In this document: piece by piece, positions 18,541-27,194 of the stretch
Numbering within the stretch: position 1 is the first letter of the stretch
Layout: each line of letters begins with the position of its first letter
Assembly (NCBI RefSeq): GCF_900107755.1
Contig: NZ_FNQR01000015.1
Span: 1-64,000, forward strand
DNA length: 64,000 nt
DNA from: Thalassobacillus cyri
Lineage (GTDB): Bacteria > Bacillota > Bacilli > Bacillales > Halobacillaceae
Direction of reading: 5' to 3'
Notes under the pieces: generated by a model
Seen by the model: only the letters and a program-made list of their open reading frames with translations
Databases searched by the model: none
Told to the model about the DNA's origin: nothing
Position numbers and translations under genes: made by a program

Positions 18541-18572
18541 AACGAACCCATCCTAACAGGAGAGTTCGTTTC
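18541..18572 (-). terminator. Terminator after the 52-aa membrane protein gene
   Basis: GAAACGAAC...GTTCGTTTC hairpin. It lies 30 bases beyond the 18602 stop on the minus strand; both sides are A/T-rich, so it may work in either direction. Confidence 0.65.
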
Positions 18573-18601
18573 CTTTATTTAATCTTGACCCAAAGGCCAA
18601 G

Positions 18602-18760
18602 TTACCCTTGCTTGTTTTGTTGGTTCTGCCCAGCCATGTTCGTCAAACTTGGAATCATATTCTGCAATTGCCCGCCTTGGCCGGTCATCATGCTGTAAGT
18701 TGCCGCTCCGATACCTACAGATGCAATGATGGGAAGCCATTGGATATTTCGTCTTTGCAC
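18602..18760 (-). CDS. Small membrane protein (52 aa), GTG start
   Basis: The frame reads MQRRNIQWLPIIASVGIGAA then a Gln/Asn-rich tail (NMAGQNQQNKQG). One transmembrane helix covers about residues 7-25, after an Arg-rich N-terminus. GGGAAGGGGG lies upstream of the GTG. A longer ORF in another frame on the same strand (18579-18836) is an artefact, because this frame has the coherent membrane-protein composition. It resembles the short spore-associated YrzQ/DUF3918-like class in layout only. Confidence 0.55.
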   Translation of the reverse strand: MQRRNIQWLPIIASVGIGAATYSMMTGQGGQLQNMIPSLTNMAGQNQQNKQG

Positions 18761-18898
18761 TGTTCGTACACCCCCTTCCCTTTACATCCTTAGTTTGCGT
18801 CTGTTTGTCCCCAACATGTGTGTGAACTATTTCCATGCGTAACCGACGTACGCATGTTTTAGCCGTCTCCTGTTAAAAAAAGGAAGGTGGATTGTCTT

Positions 18899-19138
18899 AT
18901 GACTAACCGTGGATTCAATACACTAAAACCAGGGAATAATTATTCCGCTCAAGATCTGGATAGTTTCGTGTCAACAAAGGACGTATTGCTTCTTTCTAAC
19001 AATGGCAGTCAATTATTCACAGAGCCAGATCGCGAATATAAAGTGATCCATGAGTTTGAAGGTTTTTTTGAACATTCTTCTCAAGAAGGAGAAAAATATT
19101 ATCGAGAGAAAAAAGCTTATGTTGTTGAAAAAGTCTAA
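18899..19138 (+). CDS. Conserved-looking hypothetical protein (79 aa)
   Basis: Starts MTNRGFNTLKPGNNYSAQDL. AGGAAGGTGG is 8 bases before the ATG at 18899, so the upstream ATG at 18887 is not used. Mixed alpha/beta soluble composition, no Cys, no membrane segment. A strong terminator follows. Not recognised. Its surroundings are other short genes without a shared theme. Confidence 0.6.
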   Translation: MTNRGFNTLKPGNNYSAQDLDSFVSTKDVLLLSNNGSQLFTEPDREYKVIHEFEGFFEHSSQEGEKYYREKKAYVVEKV

Positions 19139-19151
19139 AAAAGTTCATTTA

Positions 19152-19196
19152 CCCCAAAAGAGCCATAAGATTGCTCTTTTGGGGTATTTTTATGCC
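19152..19196 (+). terminator. Terminator
   Basis: ACCCCAAAAGAGC...GCTCTTTTGGGGT hairpin followed by ATTTTTA. Confidence 0.9.
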
Positions 19197-19354
19197 TTTT
19201 TGCAATGTATTGGAATTCAAGTATAACTTGACAAATAAACTGTAACTTTAGAATAATAACAATAGAAATAATTTTCTGTCATTTACTAATGGATTAAAGT
19301 ATGGGAGGGTCATTTTTTGGTTTTTGAATAAATACATATAAGATTCAAATCTTT

Positions 19355-19368
19355 TGATAACGCTTTCA
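19355..19368 (+). promoter_or_regulatory. Candidate cre (CcpA) site
   Basis: TGATAACGCTTTCA matches the cre consensus TGWAANCGNTNWCA at 13 of 14 positions. It lies just before the symporter gene group, downstream of a possible TTGACA promoter at about 19228, where CcpA would act as a roadblock. Confidence 0.55.
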
Positions 19369-19383
19369 AGGGTGGTTAAACGC

Positions 19384-19569
19384 ATGACATGGGTTTTAAT
19401 ATTCGCAGCGATTACAGTTTTGTCTGTAGTTATCGCATTAAACAAGAAAAGACCAATTTTTCTGGTTGTACCGTTTCTTTCGGTGTTTATATTTATGCTG
19501 GTAAAAATCATCATGATACCGGTACCATTTTGGGAAACGATCCGTTTCATTTTTAACCTGCGCGGCTAA
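19384..19569 (+). CDS. Small two-helix membrane protein (61 aa)
   Basis: MTWVLIFAAITVLSVVIALN, then a Lys/Arg turn and a second hydrophobic helix (about 27-47), ending FIFNLRG. AAGGGTGG ribosome site 8 bases upstream; ATG at 19384 preferred over 19354. It lies 50 bases before the DUF4212 gene and after the cre site, so it is probably the first gene of the symporter operon. Unrecognised. Confidence 0.5.
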   Translation: MTWVLIFAAITVLSVVIALNKKRPIFLVVPFLSVFIFMLVKIIMIPVPFWETIRFIFNLRG

Positions 19570-19618
19570 ACGGCTTGAGCTTAAGGGTTAATGGAACTTT
19601 GAAGGGAGGTGACCAAAC

Positions 19619-19921
19619 ATGAAGAAAATCGAAAAAAGTGTGGCAGATGCTTATTTTCGTGCCAGAACAACAATGATCATCATTTATTTAACTATCGGGG
19701 TTATTGTTTCTTATGGAGTAGTTTTATTTGCGGAGCCATTATCTCAAATCACCTTCAATGGTTTTCCTTTACATTATTATATGGGCGCTCAAGGAGCTAT
19801 TTTGACTTTCATTATCCTGCTTTTCATCAATGCTGTAGTCAGCGATAAAATTGATAAAAAGTATGGCATTGATGCAAAAAGAAACGAATCCATTAGTGCA
19901 GGCAAAACATATGATCATTAA
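19619..19921 (+). CDS. DUF4212 small subunit of sodium/solute symporter
   Basis: 100 aa with two membrane helices (about 20-41 and 57-78) and polar ends. By family knowledge, DUF4212 proteins are encoded directly before a large sodium:solute symporter subunit and are thought to form part of it. That is the arrangement here (55-base gap). GGAGGTG ribosome site before the ATG. Confidence 0.85.
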   Translation: MKKIEKSVADAYFRARTTMIIIYLTIGVIVSYGVVLFAEPLSQITFNGFPLHYYMGAQGAILTFIILLFINAVVSDKIDKKYGIDAKRNESISAGKTYDH

Positions 19922-19976
19922 TTCCACAAAAAGATAAGGATTTAGATCCAGTTGTAGATTTTAAGGAGGTCAACGT

Positions 19977-21656
19977 ATGGATGCACAATTTCTTGTTTCT
20001 CTTACACTAATAGTTGCCACATTCGGCCTGTACATAGGAATCGCCTTATATAACAAAGCGAAGGCTACATCGGACTTTTATGTAGCTGGACGCGGCGTTC
20101 CTCCTGTATTCAATGGTATGGCAATCGGTGCTGACTGGATGAGTGCTGCTTCTTTCATCGGGTTAGCAGGGACAGTCATGATTCTTGGCTATGATGGTTT
20201 AGCTTATATAATGGGGTGGACAGGCGGCTATTTGTTACTGACATTCTTGCTTGCTCCCCAGCTTAGAAAATACGGACGTTATACCGTTCCTGAATTTATC
20301 GGGGATCGGTATCGTAGCAATACTGCAAGGCTGATTGCGGCAGTTGCTACAATCATTATCAGTTTCACTTATTCTGTTGGCCAGCTTTCTGGTTCTGGCG
20401 TGGTTATTGGACGTCTTCTGGAAGTGAATGCTGCGGTAGGGACTTTGATCGGTGTTGTTCTAATTGCTTTCTATTCTGCACTTGGTGGAATGAAAGGGAT
20501 TACCTGGACGCAGGTGGCACAATACGTTGTATTGATTATTGCCTATTTGATTCCTGTCATTTTTATGGCCATGCAACTGACGGGTAATCCGATGCCATGG
20601 GTATCCTACGGCCAGGTCGTTGATGAAATGAGAGCACTTGACCAGGATCTCGGAATTACAGAGTATATTGTACCATTTACCGAAGGAACAAAATGGCAAT
20701 TTCTCGCTTTAATGTTTACATTGATGGCTGGTACAGCTGGCCTGCCACACGTCATTGTTCGTTTTTATACCGTATCTACCATGAAAGCCGCTCGCTGGAG
20801 TGGTGCATGGGCTTTGTTATTTATCGGATTACTTTATTTGTCTGCTCCTGCATATGCAGCTTTTTCCCGATTCATTTTAATGACACAGGTGGCAGGATCC
20901 TCAATCAACGACTTGCCAGCATGGACCGCATCGTGGGTAGACACTGGTCTGCTATCTGTTGCTGATACGAATGGGGACAACATATTACAGTGGCAGGAAA
21001 TTGTAATCAGTAACGATATTGTTGTAATGGCAACACCTGAAATCGCAAACCTTGGTATTTTCGTAATTGGGCTGATGGCAGCTGGGGCAATGGCAGCGGC
21101 ATTGTCTACTGCTGGTGGTTTGATGATTGCTATTTCAGCTGCATTATCCCATGATATTTATTTCCGCTCGATTAATCCCAATGCCAGTGAGAAAAAACGT
21201 CTTCTTGTCGGACGTTGGTCAATTGTAATCGCAACTGTTGTTGCCGGCCTGGTTGCATTAAATCCTCCAGGGGCTATTACTCAGATTGTAGCTTGGGCAT
21301 TTGCGTTAGCTTCCGGATCGTTCTTCCCAGCCTTATTACTCGGTGTCTGGTGGAAACGGTCAAACGGTCCAGGTGTCATTTGGGGAATGGTGGTCGGTTT
21401 ATCTGTTACCCTTGGTTATATATTCGCCGCTAAATTTGGTGGGTTCACGATTTTAGGCATTATTGACACTGGCGCAGGTGTATTTGGAGCCAGTGCTGCC
21501 ATTTTAACGAATATTATAGTTTCTCTGGCTACAAAAGAACCAGTTAAAGAAGTGCAAGAAGAAGTCATTGATCTTCGTTATCCGGAACAAATGACATATA
21601 GAGATGGAGAGGTCTGGATGGATGACACAGAAGACATACCAAACTCCACCAAGTAG
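19977..21656 (+). CDS. Sodium:solute symporter (SSS family), acetate/monocarboxylate type
   Basis: 559-aa permease with about 13-14 membrane helices. SSS hallmarks: SDFYVAGRGVPPVFNGMAIGADWMSAASF split across the first helices, GGMKGITWTQVAQY, and the PALLLGVWWKRSNGPG segment. It most resembles ActP-like and VC_2705-type carriers that work with DUF4212 partners, so acetate or another short organic acid is the likely substrate; this is inference. AAGGAGGT ribosome site. Downstream genes encode a putative signalling regulator of the carrier. Confidence 0.88.
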   Translation: MDAQFLVSLTLIVATFGLYIGIALYNKAKATSDFYVAGRGVPPVFNGMAIGADWMSAASFIGLAGTVMILGYDGLAYIMGWTGGYLLLTFLLAPQLRKYGRYTVPEFIGDRYRSNTARLIAAVATIIISFTYSVGQLSGSGVVIGRLLEVNAAVGTLIGVVLIAFYSALGGMKGITWTQVAQYVVLIIAYLIPVIFMAMQLTGNPMPWVSYGQVVDEMRALDQDLGITEYIVPFTEGTKWQFLALMFTLMAGTAGLPHVIVRFYTVSTMKAARWSGAWALLFIGLLYLSAPAYAAFSRFILMTQVAGSSINDLPAWTASWVDTGLLSVADTNGDNILQWQEIVISNDIVVMATPEIANLGIFVIGLMAAGAMAAALSTAGGLMIAISAALSHDIYFRSINPNASEKKRLLVGRWSIVIATVVAGLVALNPPGAITQIVAWAFALASGSFFPALLLGVWWKRSNGPGVIWGMVVGLSVTLGYIFAAKFGGFTILGIIDTGAGVFGASAAILTNIIVSLATKEPVKEVQEEVIDLRYPEQMTYRDGEVWMDDTEDIPNSTK

Positions 21657-23565
21657 TTATCGTGTCCGGGAAAAACTTCGGCATCAACCGATTTTTCAAA
21701 AATTGACAGATGATTACTACCGGGAGTTATATGAGCAATGTGAAGAAAGACTATATCCTGATGGAGCAGTTATTGCTCACGCTCAAAAACGTCGAGAAGG
21801 AATTTTAGTCATAACTTCTGGTACAGCGGAGGTTTATGCGGCCGCTGAAGACCAAGAAGCAGGAGAAGTGCTGGAGGTTGTCCAAGAGGGAGGGATTCTT
21901 GGTCTGGGCAGCCTCAGCAATTTTCTCGGAATTAGTAATGAGGATGCTTATGCCTACATGGTTGAAATCCGGGCTGTTGAAACCGTTGTGGGTCTTTATA
22001 TCCCTTATGGGGTGCTGAAAAGGTTATGGCGTCACGAAAATATCCGTGATTATTTCCTCCATCAGGTTGTTTCAAGACTGAAGGATGTATACGTGTCATT
22101 GGCAGAGCAGGTCAGGCTTGCCCACGAATTGGGTGAGAGTGATCCATTCCTATTGCGTGTCCAGGATATTATGACTAAACCTGCGACTGCTGTCGATCGC
22201 TATGTGACGATACAAGAGGCCGCTGAAAAGATGATAGCAAAAAAAGCAAGTTCCATTGTTATCACAGATAATGGCCGTTTAGATGGAATTATTACGGAGA
22301 AGGACTTTGTGAACCGAGTAGTTGCCAGTAATAAGTCGGTCAGTGAACATGCTGGCACAATCATGACTAAACACCCCTACCAAATTCATCGTTCCGATTA
22401 TTACTATCATGCTCTATCTGAAATGATATTAAGAGGAGTCAAGCATCTGCCAGTCGTGGATGGGGAAGGAAGGGTAGCCGGTATGATTACCATGGCTGAC
22501 CTTCTGCGGAAGAAAAACCGTCAAATGTTCTCGGCAATCAAGAAAGTCGAAGAGACAGAGGCAGAGCATTTAAGTGAAGTCAAAAAAGAAATTTATGACA
22601 TATTGGCATTGCTGATACGTGATAATGTTCCATCCTTACATGTACTGGATGTTTTGACCCAGCTTTACGACCGGCTGACGAAGCGGGCAGTAACGATTGC
22701 CATCGATACCTTGAAACATAAAGGAGCAGGGGAGCCTCCTTCTGCATTTGCCTGGTACCAGATGGGGAGTGCTGGTCGAGGGGAACAGTTTGTTTTGACA
22801 GACCAGGACCATTTCCTCGTTTATGAAGACGTTGCGGAGCCACATCAAAAAGAAGTGGATAATTATTTTGCAAAACTGGGAGAAGAAATAACCGACTATC
22901 TTGAAAAAGCTGGGTACGAACGATGTAAAGGAAAGATGATGGCCAGTGAACCGATGTGGCGTGGGTCGTTGACAAAATGGAACGAAACTTTAAGAAAGTG
23001 GGCGATGAGGTCCACAAACGATACTCTGCTGTTGGCACAGAACTTTTTTTCCTTCCGGAAGCTTTACGGTTCGGATGATTTGCATACGGAATTCATTCGG
23101 ATGGTACGGGAAGACCTTAAAAGATCAAGCATCTTTTTATACCGATTGGCCCAGGTAGAAAAAGAAAACCAAATTCCTAGTTTAGAACAGCCAATTAGAG
23201 CCCTTTTAAGAATAGAACGAAAGCAGCTGGACCTGAAAAAACAAGTCTTATTTCCATTTCATCATGCTTTACAGATCCTTTCCCTTTCCAATCATATTCT
23301 AGAAGGCACGACGATTGAAAAGCTGCAGGCTTTAGTTGAAAAAGACATCATCACGGATTGGCTGGCTACGGATTTAAAGCACGCTTTGTCTCAAGTGCTG
23401 GACCTATATATTAAACAAAAATGGGAAAGTATTTCAGCTGGTAAGGCCCCGTCTTCTATTGTAACTTTTTCTCAGTTGTCCACACGTGACAAAGAAAAGC
23501 TGATTCGAGCTTTAAAAGAAATGAGAAAACTGCAAACAACGATGTTGAGCCGGTACTCGCTTTAA
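21622..23565 (+). CDS. cNMP-binding / CBS-pair / DUF294 nucleotidyltransferase protein
   Basis: 647 aa, soluble. Order: cyclic-nucleotide-binding-like domain (about 25-145), CBS pair (about 175-295; IMTKPATAVDR and IMTKHPYQIHR openings), DUF294 nucleotidyltransferase (about 315-450) with GSAGRGEQFVLTDQDHFLVY, the G-S...D-x-D catalytic pattern, and a helical DUF294 C-terminal domain. The pattern resembles GlnD-type enzymes. The start at 21622 has GAGAGG 10 bases upstream and overlaps the symporter end by 35 bases. Context suggests it senses nucleotide signals and controls the symporter. Confidence 0.85.
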   Translation: MTQKTYQTPPSSYRVREKLRHQPIFQKLTDDYYRELYEQCEERLYPDGAVIAHAQKRREGILVITSGTAEVYAAAEDQEAGEVLEVVQEGGILGLGSLSNFLGISNEDAYAYMVEIRAVETVVGLYIPYGVLKRLWRHENIRDYFLHQVVSRLKDVYVSLAEQVRLAHELGESDPFLLRVQDIMTKPATAVDRYVTIQEAAEKMIAKKASSIVITDNGRLDGIITEKDFVNRVVASNKSVSEHAGTIMTKHPYQIHRSDYYYHALSEMILRGVKHLPVVDGEGRVAGMITMADLLRKKNRQMFSAIKKVEETEAEHLSEVKKEIYDILALLIRDNVPSLHVLDVLTQLYDRLTKRAVTIAIDTLKHKGAGEPPSAFAWYQMGSAGRGEQFVLTDQDHFLVYEDVAEPHQKEVDNYFAKLGEEITDYLEKAGYERCKGKMMASEPMWRGSLTKWNETLRKWAMRSTNDTLLLAQNFFSFRKLYGSDDLHTEFIRMVREDLKRSSIFLYRLAQVEKENQIPSLEQPIRALLRIERKQLDLKKQVLFPFHHALQILSLSNHILEGTTIEKLQALVEKDIITDWLATDLKHALSQVLDLYIKQKWESISAGKAPSSIVTFSQLSTRDKEKLIRALKEMRKLQTTMLSRYSL

Positions 23566-23590
23566 GGGGAATGAGAGGAGAAAAACAGCT

Positions 23591-24250
23591 ATGATAAAAA
23601 AAGCGAAACGATTCCATTTTACTTTGGAAGATGAGATTCCCTTATCGACAAGGCTGGAAGATATCAACTTTCAAGTCGTTGATACAGAAGCGACAGGTTT
23701 TCATGTTCAAAAGCAAGATCGCATGATTGAAATAGCCTCGGTGCCGGTTCGACAATTAGTTGTAGAAGAAAAGAAAGTGTTCCAGACCTATGTAAACCCC
23801 GGCACGACGATACCTGAACAAATTGTCAAGTTGACAGGTATACATGATGGTGACGTGGAGAGTGCACCAGTTGCTTATCATGCAATCAGCGATTTTTTTC
23901 AAGAAGCGGAAGCAAATAAAGCTACCTGTCTCATCGGTCATCATATCCAGTTCGATCTCACCTTAATGAAATGTGAAATATCCAGGGCAGGGTATAAATT
24001 TCCCAAGCCGAGAGCAGTAGATACCCTCAGTTTATTGAAATACTTGTATCCGACGGAAGGTAGAAAAGATCTGATTGAATACGCAGATATGTTGAATACG
24101 AAGGTATACGAACGTCATACCGCTTTAGGCGATGCTTTGACTACTGCGCACCTTTTTTGTGAAGCGATCGCAAGGATACAAGATAGAGGGCATAGAACAT
24201 GGGGATCCCTACTGCAAGTCACAGCTGTTAAAAACAGAATGTTCTACTAA
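23591..24250 (+). CDS. DnaQ-like DEDDh 3'-5' exonuclease
   Basis: 219 aa. Exo I VDTEATGF (Asp, Glu), Exo II IGHHIQFDL (Asp), Exo III ERHTALGDALTTAHLF (His and Asp) give a complete DEDDh active site at about residues 36, 38, 122, 177 and 182. Stand-alone exonuclease, not part of PolC. It follows the DUF294 protein by 25 bases, an association common for these carriers in proteobacteria and firmicutes, role unknown. Ends at a bidirectional terminator. Confidence 0.85.
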   Translation: MIKKAKRFHFTLEDEIPLSTRLEDINFQVVDTEATGFHVQKQDRMIEIASVPVRQLVVEEKKVFQTYVNPGTTIPEQIVKLTGIHDGDVESAPVAYHAISDFFQEAEANKATCLIGHHIQFDLTLMKCEISRAGYKFPKPRAVDTLSLLKYLYPTEGRKDLIEYADMLNTKVYERHTALGDALTTAHLFCEAIARIQDRGHRTWGSLLQVTAVKNRMFY

Positions 24251-24251
24251 T

Positions 24252-24293
24252 AAGAAAAAGACGAACTTTCTAAAAAGAGTTCGTCTTTTTCTT
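24252..24293. terminator. Bidirectional terminator
   Basis: AAGAAAAAGACGAACT...AGTTCGTCTTTTTCTT hairpin between convergent genes. Confidence 0.9.
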
Positions 24294-24741
24294 ATTGTCG
24301 GATGAAGCCTTCTTCCTTTAAATAAGCTTCCGCTTCATTATATGTTTCAAAACTCTCCTCTAACATATCGTTAGTATAAATGTTCCAAAAATAGTCTTCC
24401 TGGACAAGGAGTAGTGACTCATTTTCTGGGCCTTTCCATACTTGCTGGTGGGATATTTCCGCATCACTCGATAAGTTAGCAATAGAAGCTTTAACAATAT
24501 TTCGGAGCTCTGTTTCGTCATAATCCCTTACATTGACCAGACCCTTTTGATTAGATGCAAATCCTTCCATGTCTCCTGTATAAACAAAACCGTTGCCATT
24601 TGGATGAATGTGGTAAGCGACAATGGTTTTATCGAATACGCTCCCGTAGAAATGAAAGTTCACTCTCCCAAGCGAGACATCCTTACGAGTCAACTCCGTG
24701 AACCCTTCCAGAATAGATATTTTCTGTTCAAAACTAAGCAT
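24292..24741 (-). CDS. Hypothetical cytosolic protein (149 aa)
   Basis: Starts MLSFEQKISILEGFTELTRK if ATG 24741 is used (GAGG about 7 bases upstream); an alternative start at 24753 adds MRIA. Acidic, soluble, mixed alpha/beta, ending in an amphipathic helix (SFETYNEAEAYLKEEGFIRQ). No catalytic motif and no family recognised. Single-gene transcript ending in the shared terminator. Confidence 0.6.
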   Translation of the reverse strand: MLSFEQKISILEGFTELTRKDVSLGRVNFHFYGSVFDKTIVAYHIHPNGNGFVYTGDMEGFASNQKGLVNVRDYDETELRNIVKASIANLSSDAEISHQQVWKGPENESLLLVQEDYFWNIYTNDMLEESFETYNEAEAYLKEEGFIRQ

Positions 24742-24860
24742 AGCAATCCTCATTTCTTCTCAAGTTGTTTGCTCATTATAGCATAATTCATCAATCAGTG
24801 GATACAACAGGGTTAATTCTATTTTTATGCATTGTATTGAATAATAAATCAAAATTAATC

Positions 24861-24890
24861 TTGACTAAGGGGTGTTTTATGTATTAATAT
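24861..24890 (+). promoter_or_regulatory. Promoter of the amino-acid ABC operon
   Basis: TTGACT, 18-base spacer, TAATAT, 40 bases before the substrate-binding protein gene. Confidence 0.6.
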
Positions 24891-24930
24891 ACTTTTTGTG
24901 TAATAAAAATACATAGGGGGTTATTTCAAC

Positions 24931-25701
24931 ATGAAGAAATTTACAGCAATCATTTTAGTATTGACGGGATTATTGCTTGCAGGGTGTGCCGGCGAAGAGC
25001 AAAAAGCGGAAAGTGCCCAAAAAACATTAGTTATGGGAACCTCAGCAGATTATAAACCATTCGAGTATATCGACACGGCAAACGGTAGAGAGATTATTGG
25101 CTTTGATATTGATATTGCCAAGCGAGTACTGGATAAAATGGGATATAAATTAGAAATAAAAAATATGGACTTCAATGGTTTGATTGCAGCATTAAACAGT
25201 AATAAAGTCGACTTTGTAATGGCAAGTATGACACCGACAGAAAAAAGGAAAAAGTCAGTGGATTTTTCTGATATCTACTATGTTGCTAATGACGCTATTG
25301 TGAGTAAGAAAGCTGATAATATCAAGGCAGTGGATGACTTGAAAGGCAAAAAACTAGGCATTCAATTGGGATCCATCCAGGAAGAAACTGCGGAAGAATT
25401 GAAAAAAGAAGTCGAAGGCATGCAGGTGACTGCACGAGATACGATTCCGCAACTAATCCAGGAAATGAAAGCAGGACGAATTGATGCAGCAATCGTAGAA
25501 ACTACTGTATCAAAAGGTTACTTAGAAAAAAATGAAGGACTGACTGAATTTATCATTGAAGATGAGTCAGAGGTACAAGGGGCAGCTGCCGCTTTTCCAA
25601 AAGGAAGCGATTTGACAGAGCAGTACAACAAACATTTGCAAGAGATGAAACAAAACGGAGAGATTGATGAGCTGGCTAAAAAATGGTTTGGCGGCGAGTA
25701 A
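24931..25701 (+). CDS. Polar amino-acid ABC transporter, substrate-binding lipoprotein
   Basis: 256 aa. Signal peptide with lipobox LLAGC (Cys about 19), then an SBP_bac_3 domain: TSADYKPFEYID, IIGFDIDIAKRVLDKMGYKL, NKVDFVMASMTPTEKRKKSVDFSDIYY. The Arg/Asp pattern is that of polar or sulfur amino-acid binders (TcyA/ArtP/GlnH class). Followed by permease and ATPase genes. The ligand cannot be fixed from sequence alone. Confidence 0.9.
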   Translation: MKKFTAIILVLTGLLLAGCAGEEQKAESAQKTLVMGTSADYKPFEYIDTANGREIIGFDIDIAKRVLDKMGYKLEIKNMDFNGLIAALNSNKVDFVMASMTPTEKRKKSVDFSDIYYVANDAIVSKKADNIKAVDDLKGKKLGIQLGSIQEETAEELKKEVEGMQVTARDTIPQLIQEMKAGRIDAAIVETTVSKGYLEKNEGLTEFIIEDESEVQGAAAAFPKGSDLTEQYNKHLQEMKQNGEIDELAKKWFGGE

Positions 25702-25722
25702 ATAGAAGGAGTTGTATGCAAC

Positions 25723-26370
25723 ATGAGTGACATCCTGCCATCTATTCCATTTATTATAAAAGGAATAGGTGTAACACTACAATTTGTAATTGTTTCTGGA
25801 ATTCTCGGTTTTTTAATCGGGGTATTGCTTGCATTGGCTAAACTTGGAAAGAAGAGTATATCGAAGGTTCTTGCTGATGCTTATACATCGTTTTTCCGAG
25901 GCACACCGCTTATCCTTCAGCTTGTCTATGTGTATTTTGTCATTCCTCAAGTGACACCATGGGATATTACAGCTTTTGCAGCCGGTGTAATTGCCTTCTC
26001 ACTAAATTCGGCAGCTTACGTGTCTGAAATCATCCGGGCTGGAATTCAGGCAGTGGATAAGGGACAATTCGAGGCAGCTAAAGCTTTAAATGTTCCTTAT
26101 CGAACCATGATGCGAAAAATCATCCTGCCGCAAGCAATTAAGTATATCCTGCCTGCTTTGATGAATGAATACATCACACTTTTGAAAGAGTCAGCGGTCG
26201 TTTCGGTCATAGGAGCCATGGATATAATGCGACGGGCGCAGATTGTATCGGCGGATACTTTCAATTATTTAGGTCCGCTGACGGTGGCGTTGGTCATTTA
26301 CTTTTTAATGGTAAGAATACTGACCTTTTTCGGGGCAAAATTGGAGCAAAGGATGAGTTTTAGTGATTAA
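25723..26370 (+). CDS. Polar amino-acid ABC transporter, permease
   Basis: 215 aa, five hydrophobic helices. The EAA loop [22 protein letters not shown] (shown in parts: [12 protein letters not shown], then IILPQA) that contacts the ATPase is present, and [16 protein letters not shown] is the usual His/Glu/Arg-family motif. Starts 22 bases after the binding-protein gene and overlaps the ATPase start by 8 bases. Confidence 0.92.
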   Translation: MSDILPSIPFIIKGIGVTLQFVIVSGILGFLIGVLLALAKLGKKSISKVLADAYTSFFRGTPLILQLVYVYFVIPQVTPWDITAFAAGVIAFSLNSAAYVSEIIRAGIQAVDKGQFEAAKALNVPYRTMMRKIILPQAIKYILPALMNEYITLLKESAVVSVIGAMDIMRRAQIVSADTFNYLGPLTVALVIYFLMVRILTFFGAKLEQRMSFSD

Positions 26371-27079
26371 GGTAACGAAGCTCGATAAATCTTTTAAAGA
26401 TACAAAGGTATTGAATGGAATATCCACCGAGATTGTAAAAGGAGAAGTAGTGGCTGTCATCGGTCCTTCTGGCTCAGGGAAATCCACTTTCCTTCGTTGT
26501 TTAAATGGACTGGAAATACCTACAGCAGGAGAGGTGAAAGTTTCGGAGGTGCCCATATCAAATAAGTCATTGAATGAGATACGAGTCAAAACCGGGATGG
26601 TCTTTCAGCATTTTCATCTTTTTCCACACCTGACCGTAATAGACAATCTTACTTTTGCTCCTATTCATGTAAAAGGGATAGATAAGCATGAAGCTGAATC
26701 GCAAGCATTGGAACTCTTGGAATCAGTAGGATTATCTGACAAAAAAGGTGCTTATCCTAACCATTTGTCAGGTGGTCAAAAGCAGCGTGTGGCGATCGCC
26801 CGGGCTCTTGCCATGAAGCCTGAAATCATGCTTTTCGACGAACCTACATCCGCTCTTGATCCAGAGATGGTCAAAGAAGTATTGGATGTAATGAAGAAAC
26901 TTACCCATACAGGTATGACAATGGTAGTAGTCACCCATGAGATGGGTTTTGCGAGAGAGGTCGCTGATAAAATACTTTTCCTGGATCATGGATCAATCGT
27001 GGAAGAAGCGCTTCCGAGTAAATTTTTCAGTAAGCCAGAAACTCTTCGCGCCCAAGACTTTCTTCATAAAGTACTTTAA
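26363..27079 (+). CDS. Polar amino-acid ABC transporter, ATPase
   Basis: 238 aa. Walker [10 protein letters not shown] (about 34-42), Q-loop [10 protein letters not shown], signature [15 protein letters not shown], Walker [14 protein letters not shown], switch His in [10 protein letters not shown]. The order and spacing are those of the GlnQ/HisP class. GTG start at 26363 overlapping the permease stop, with AAAGGATG upstream. A terminator closes the three-gene operon. Confidence 0.94.
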   Translation: MIKVTKLDKSFKDTKVLNGISTEIVKGEVVAVIGPSGSGKSTFLRCLNGLEIPTAGEVKVSEVPISNKSLNEIRVKTGMVFQHFHLFPHLTVIDNLTFAPIHVKGIDKHEAESQALELLESVGLSDKKGAYPNHLSGGQKQRVAIARALAMKPEIMLFDEPTSALDPEMVKEVLDVMKKLTHTGMTMVVVTHEMGFAREVADKILFLDHGSIVEEALPSKFFSKPETLRAQDFLHKVL

Positions 27080-27082
27080 AAA

Positions 27083-27113
27083 AGAATGCCGACGAGTGTC
27101 GGCATTCTTTTTG
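27083..27113 (+). terminator. ABC operon terminator
   Basis: AAGAATGCCGACG-AGTG-TCGGCATTCTT hairpin followed by TT. It ends three bases before the next promoter. Confidence 0.9.
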
Positions 27114-27115
27114 TG

Positions 27116-27163
27116 TTGACAGAAAACGTTTTCTTTTGTAATATACCCATAGGGGTTATGGTA
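27116..27163 (+). promoter_or_regulatory. Strong SigA promoter with overlapping cre-like and CstR/CsoR-type sites
   Basis: TTGACA (27116-27121), 17-base spacer, TAATAT (27139-27144). The spacer contains the dyad AGAAAACGTTTTCT, close to cre. Starting in the -10, ATACCCATAGGGGTTAT resembles the G/C-centred, A/T-flanked operators of CsoR/CstR-family repressors. Sulfide-responsive control of the next genes is inferred. Confidence 0.6.
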
Positions 27164-27194
27164 ATATAATTTTTAAAAAAGGAGATGCTTAAAA

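Noticed and set aside
18579-18836. 85-codon minus-strand ORF
   Set aside because: Another frame on the same strand (18602-18760) gives a coherent membrane protein with a ribosome site; the longer frame is Arg/His-rich noise.
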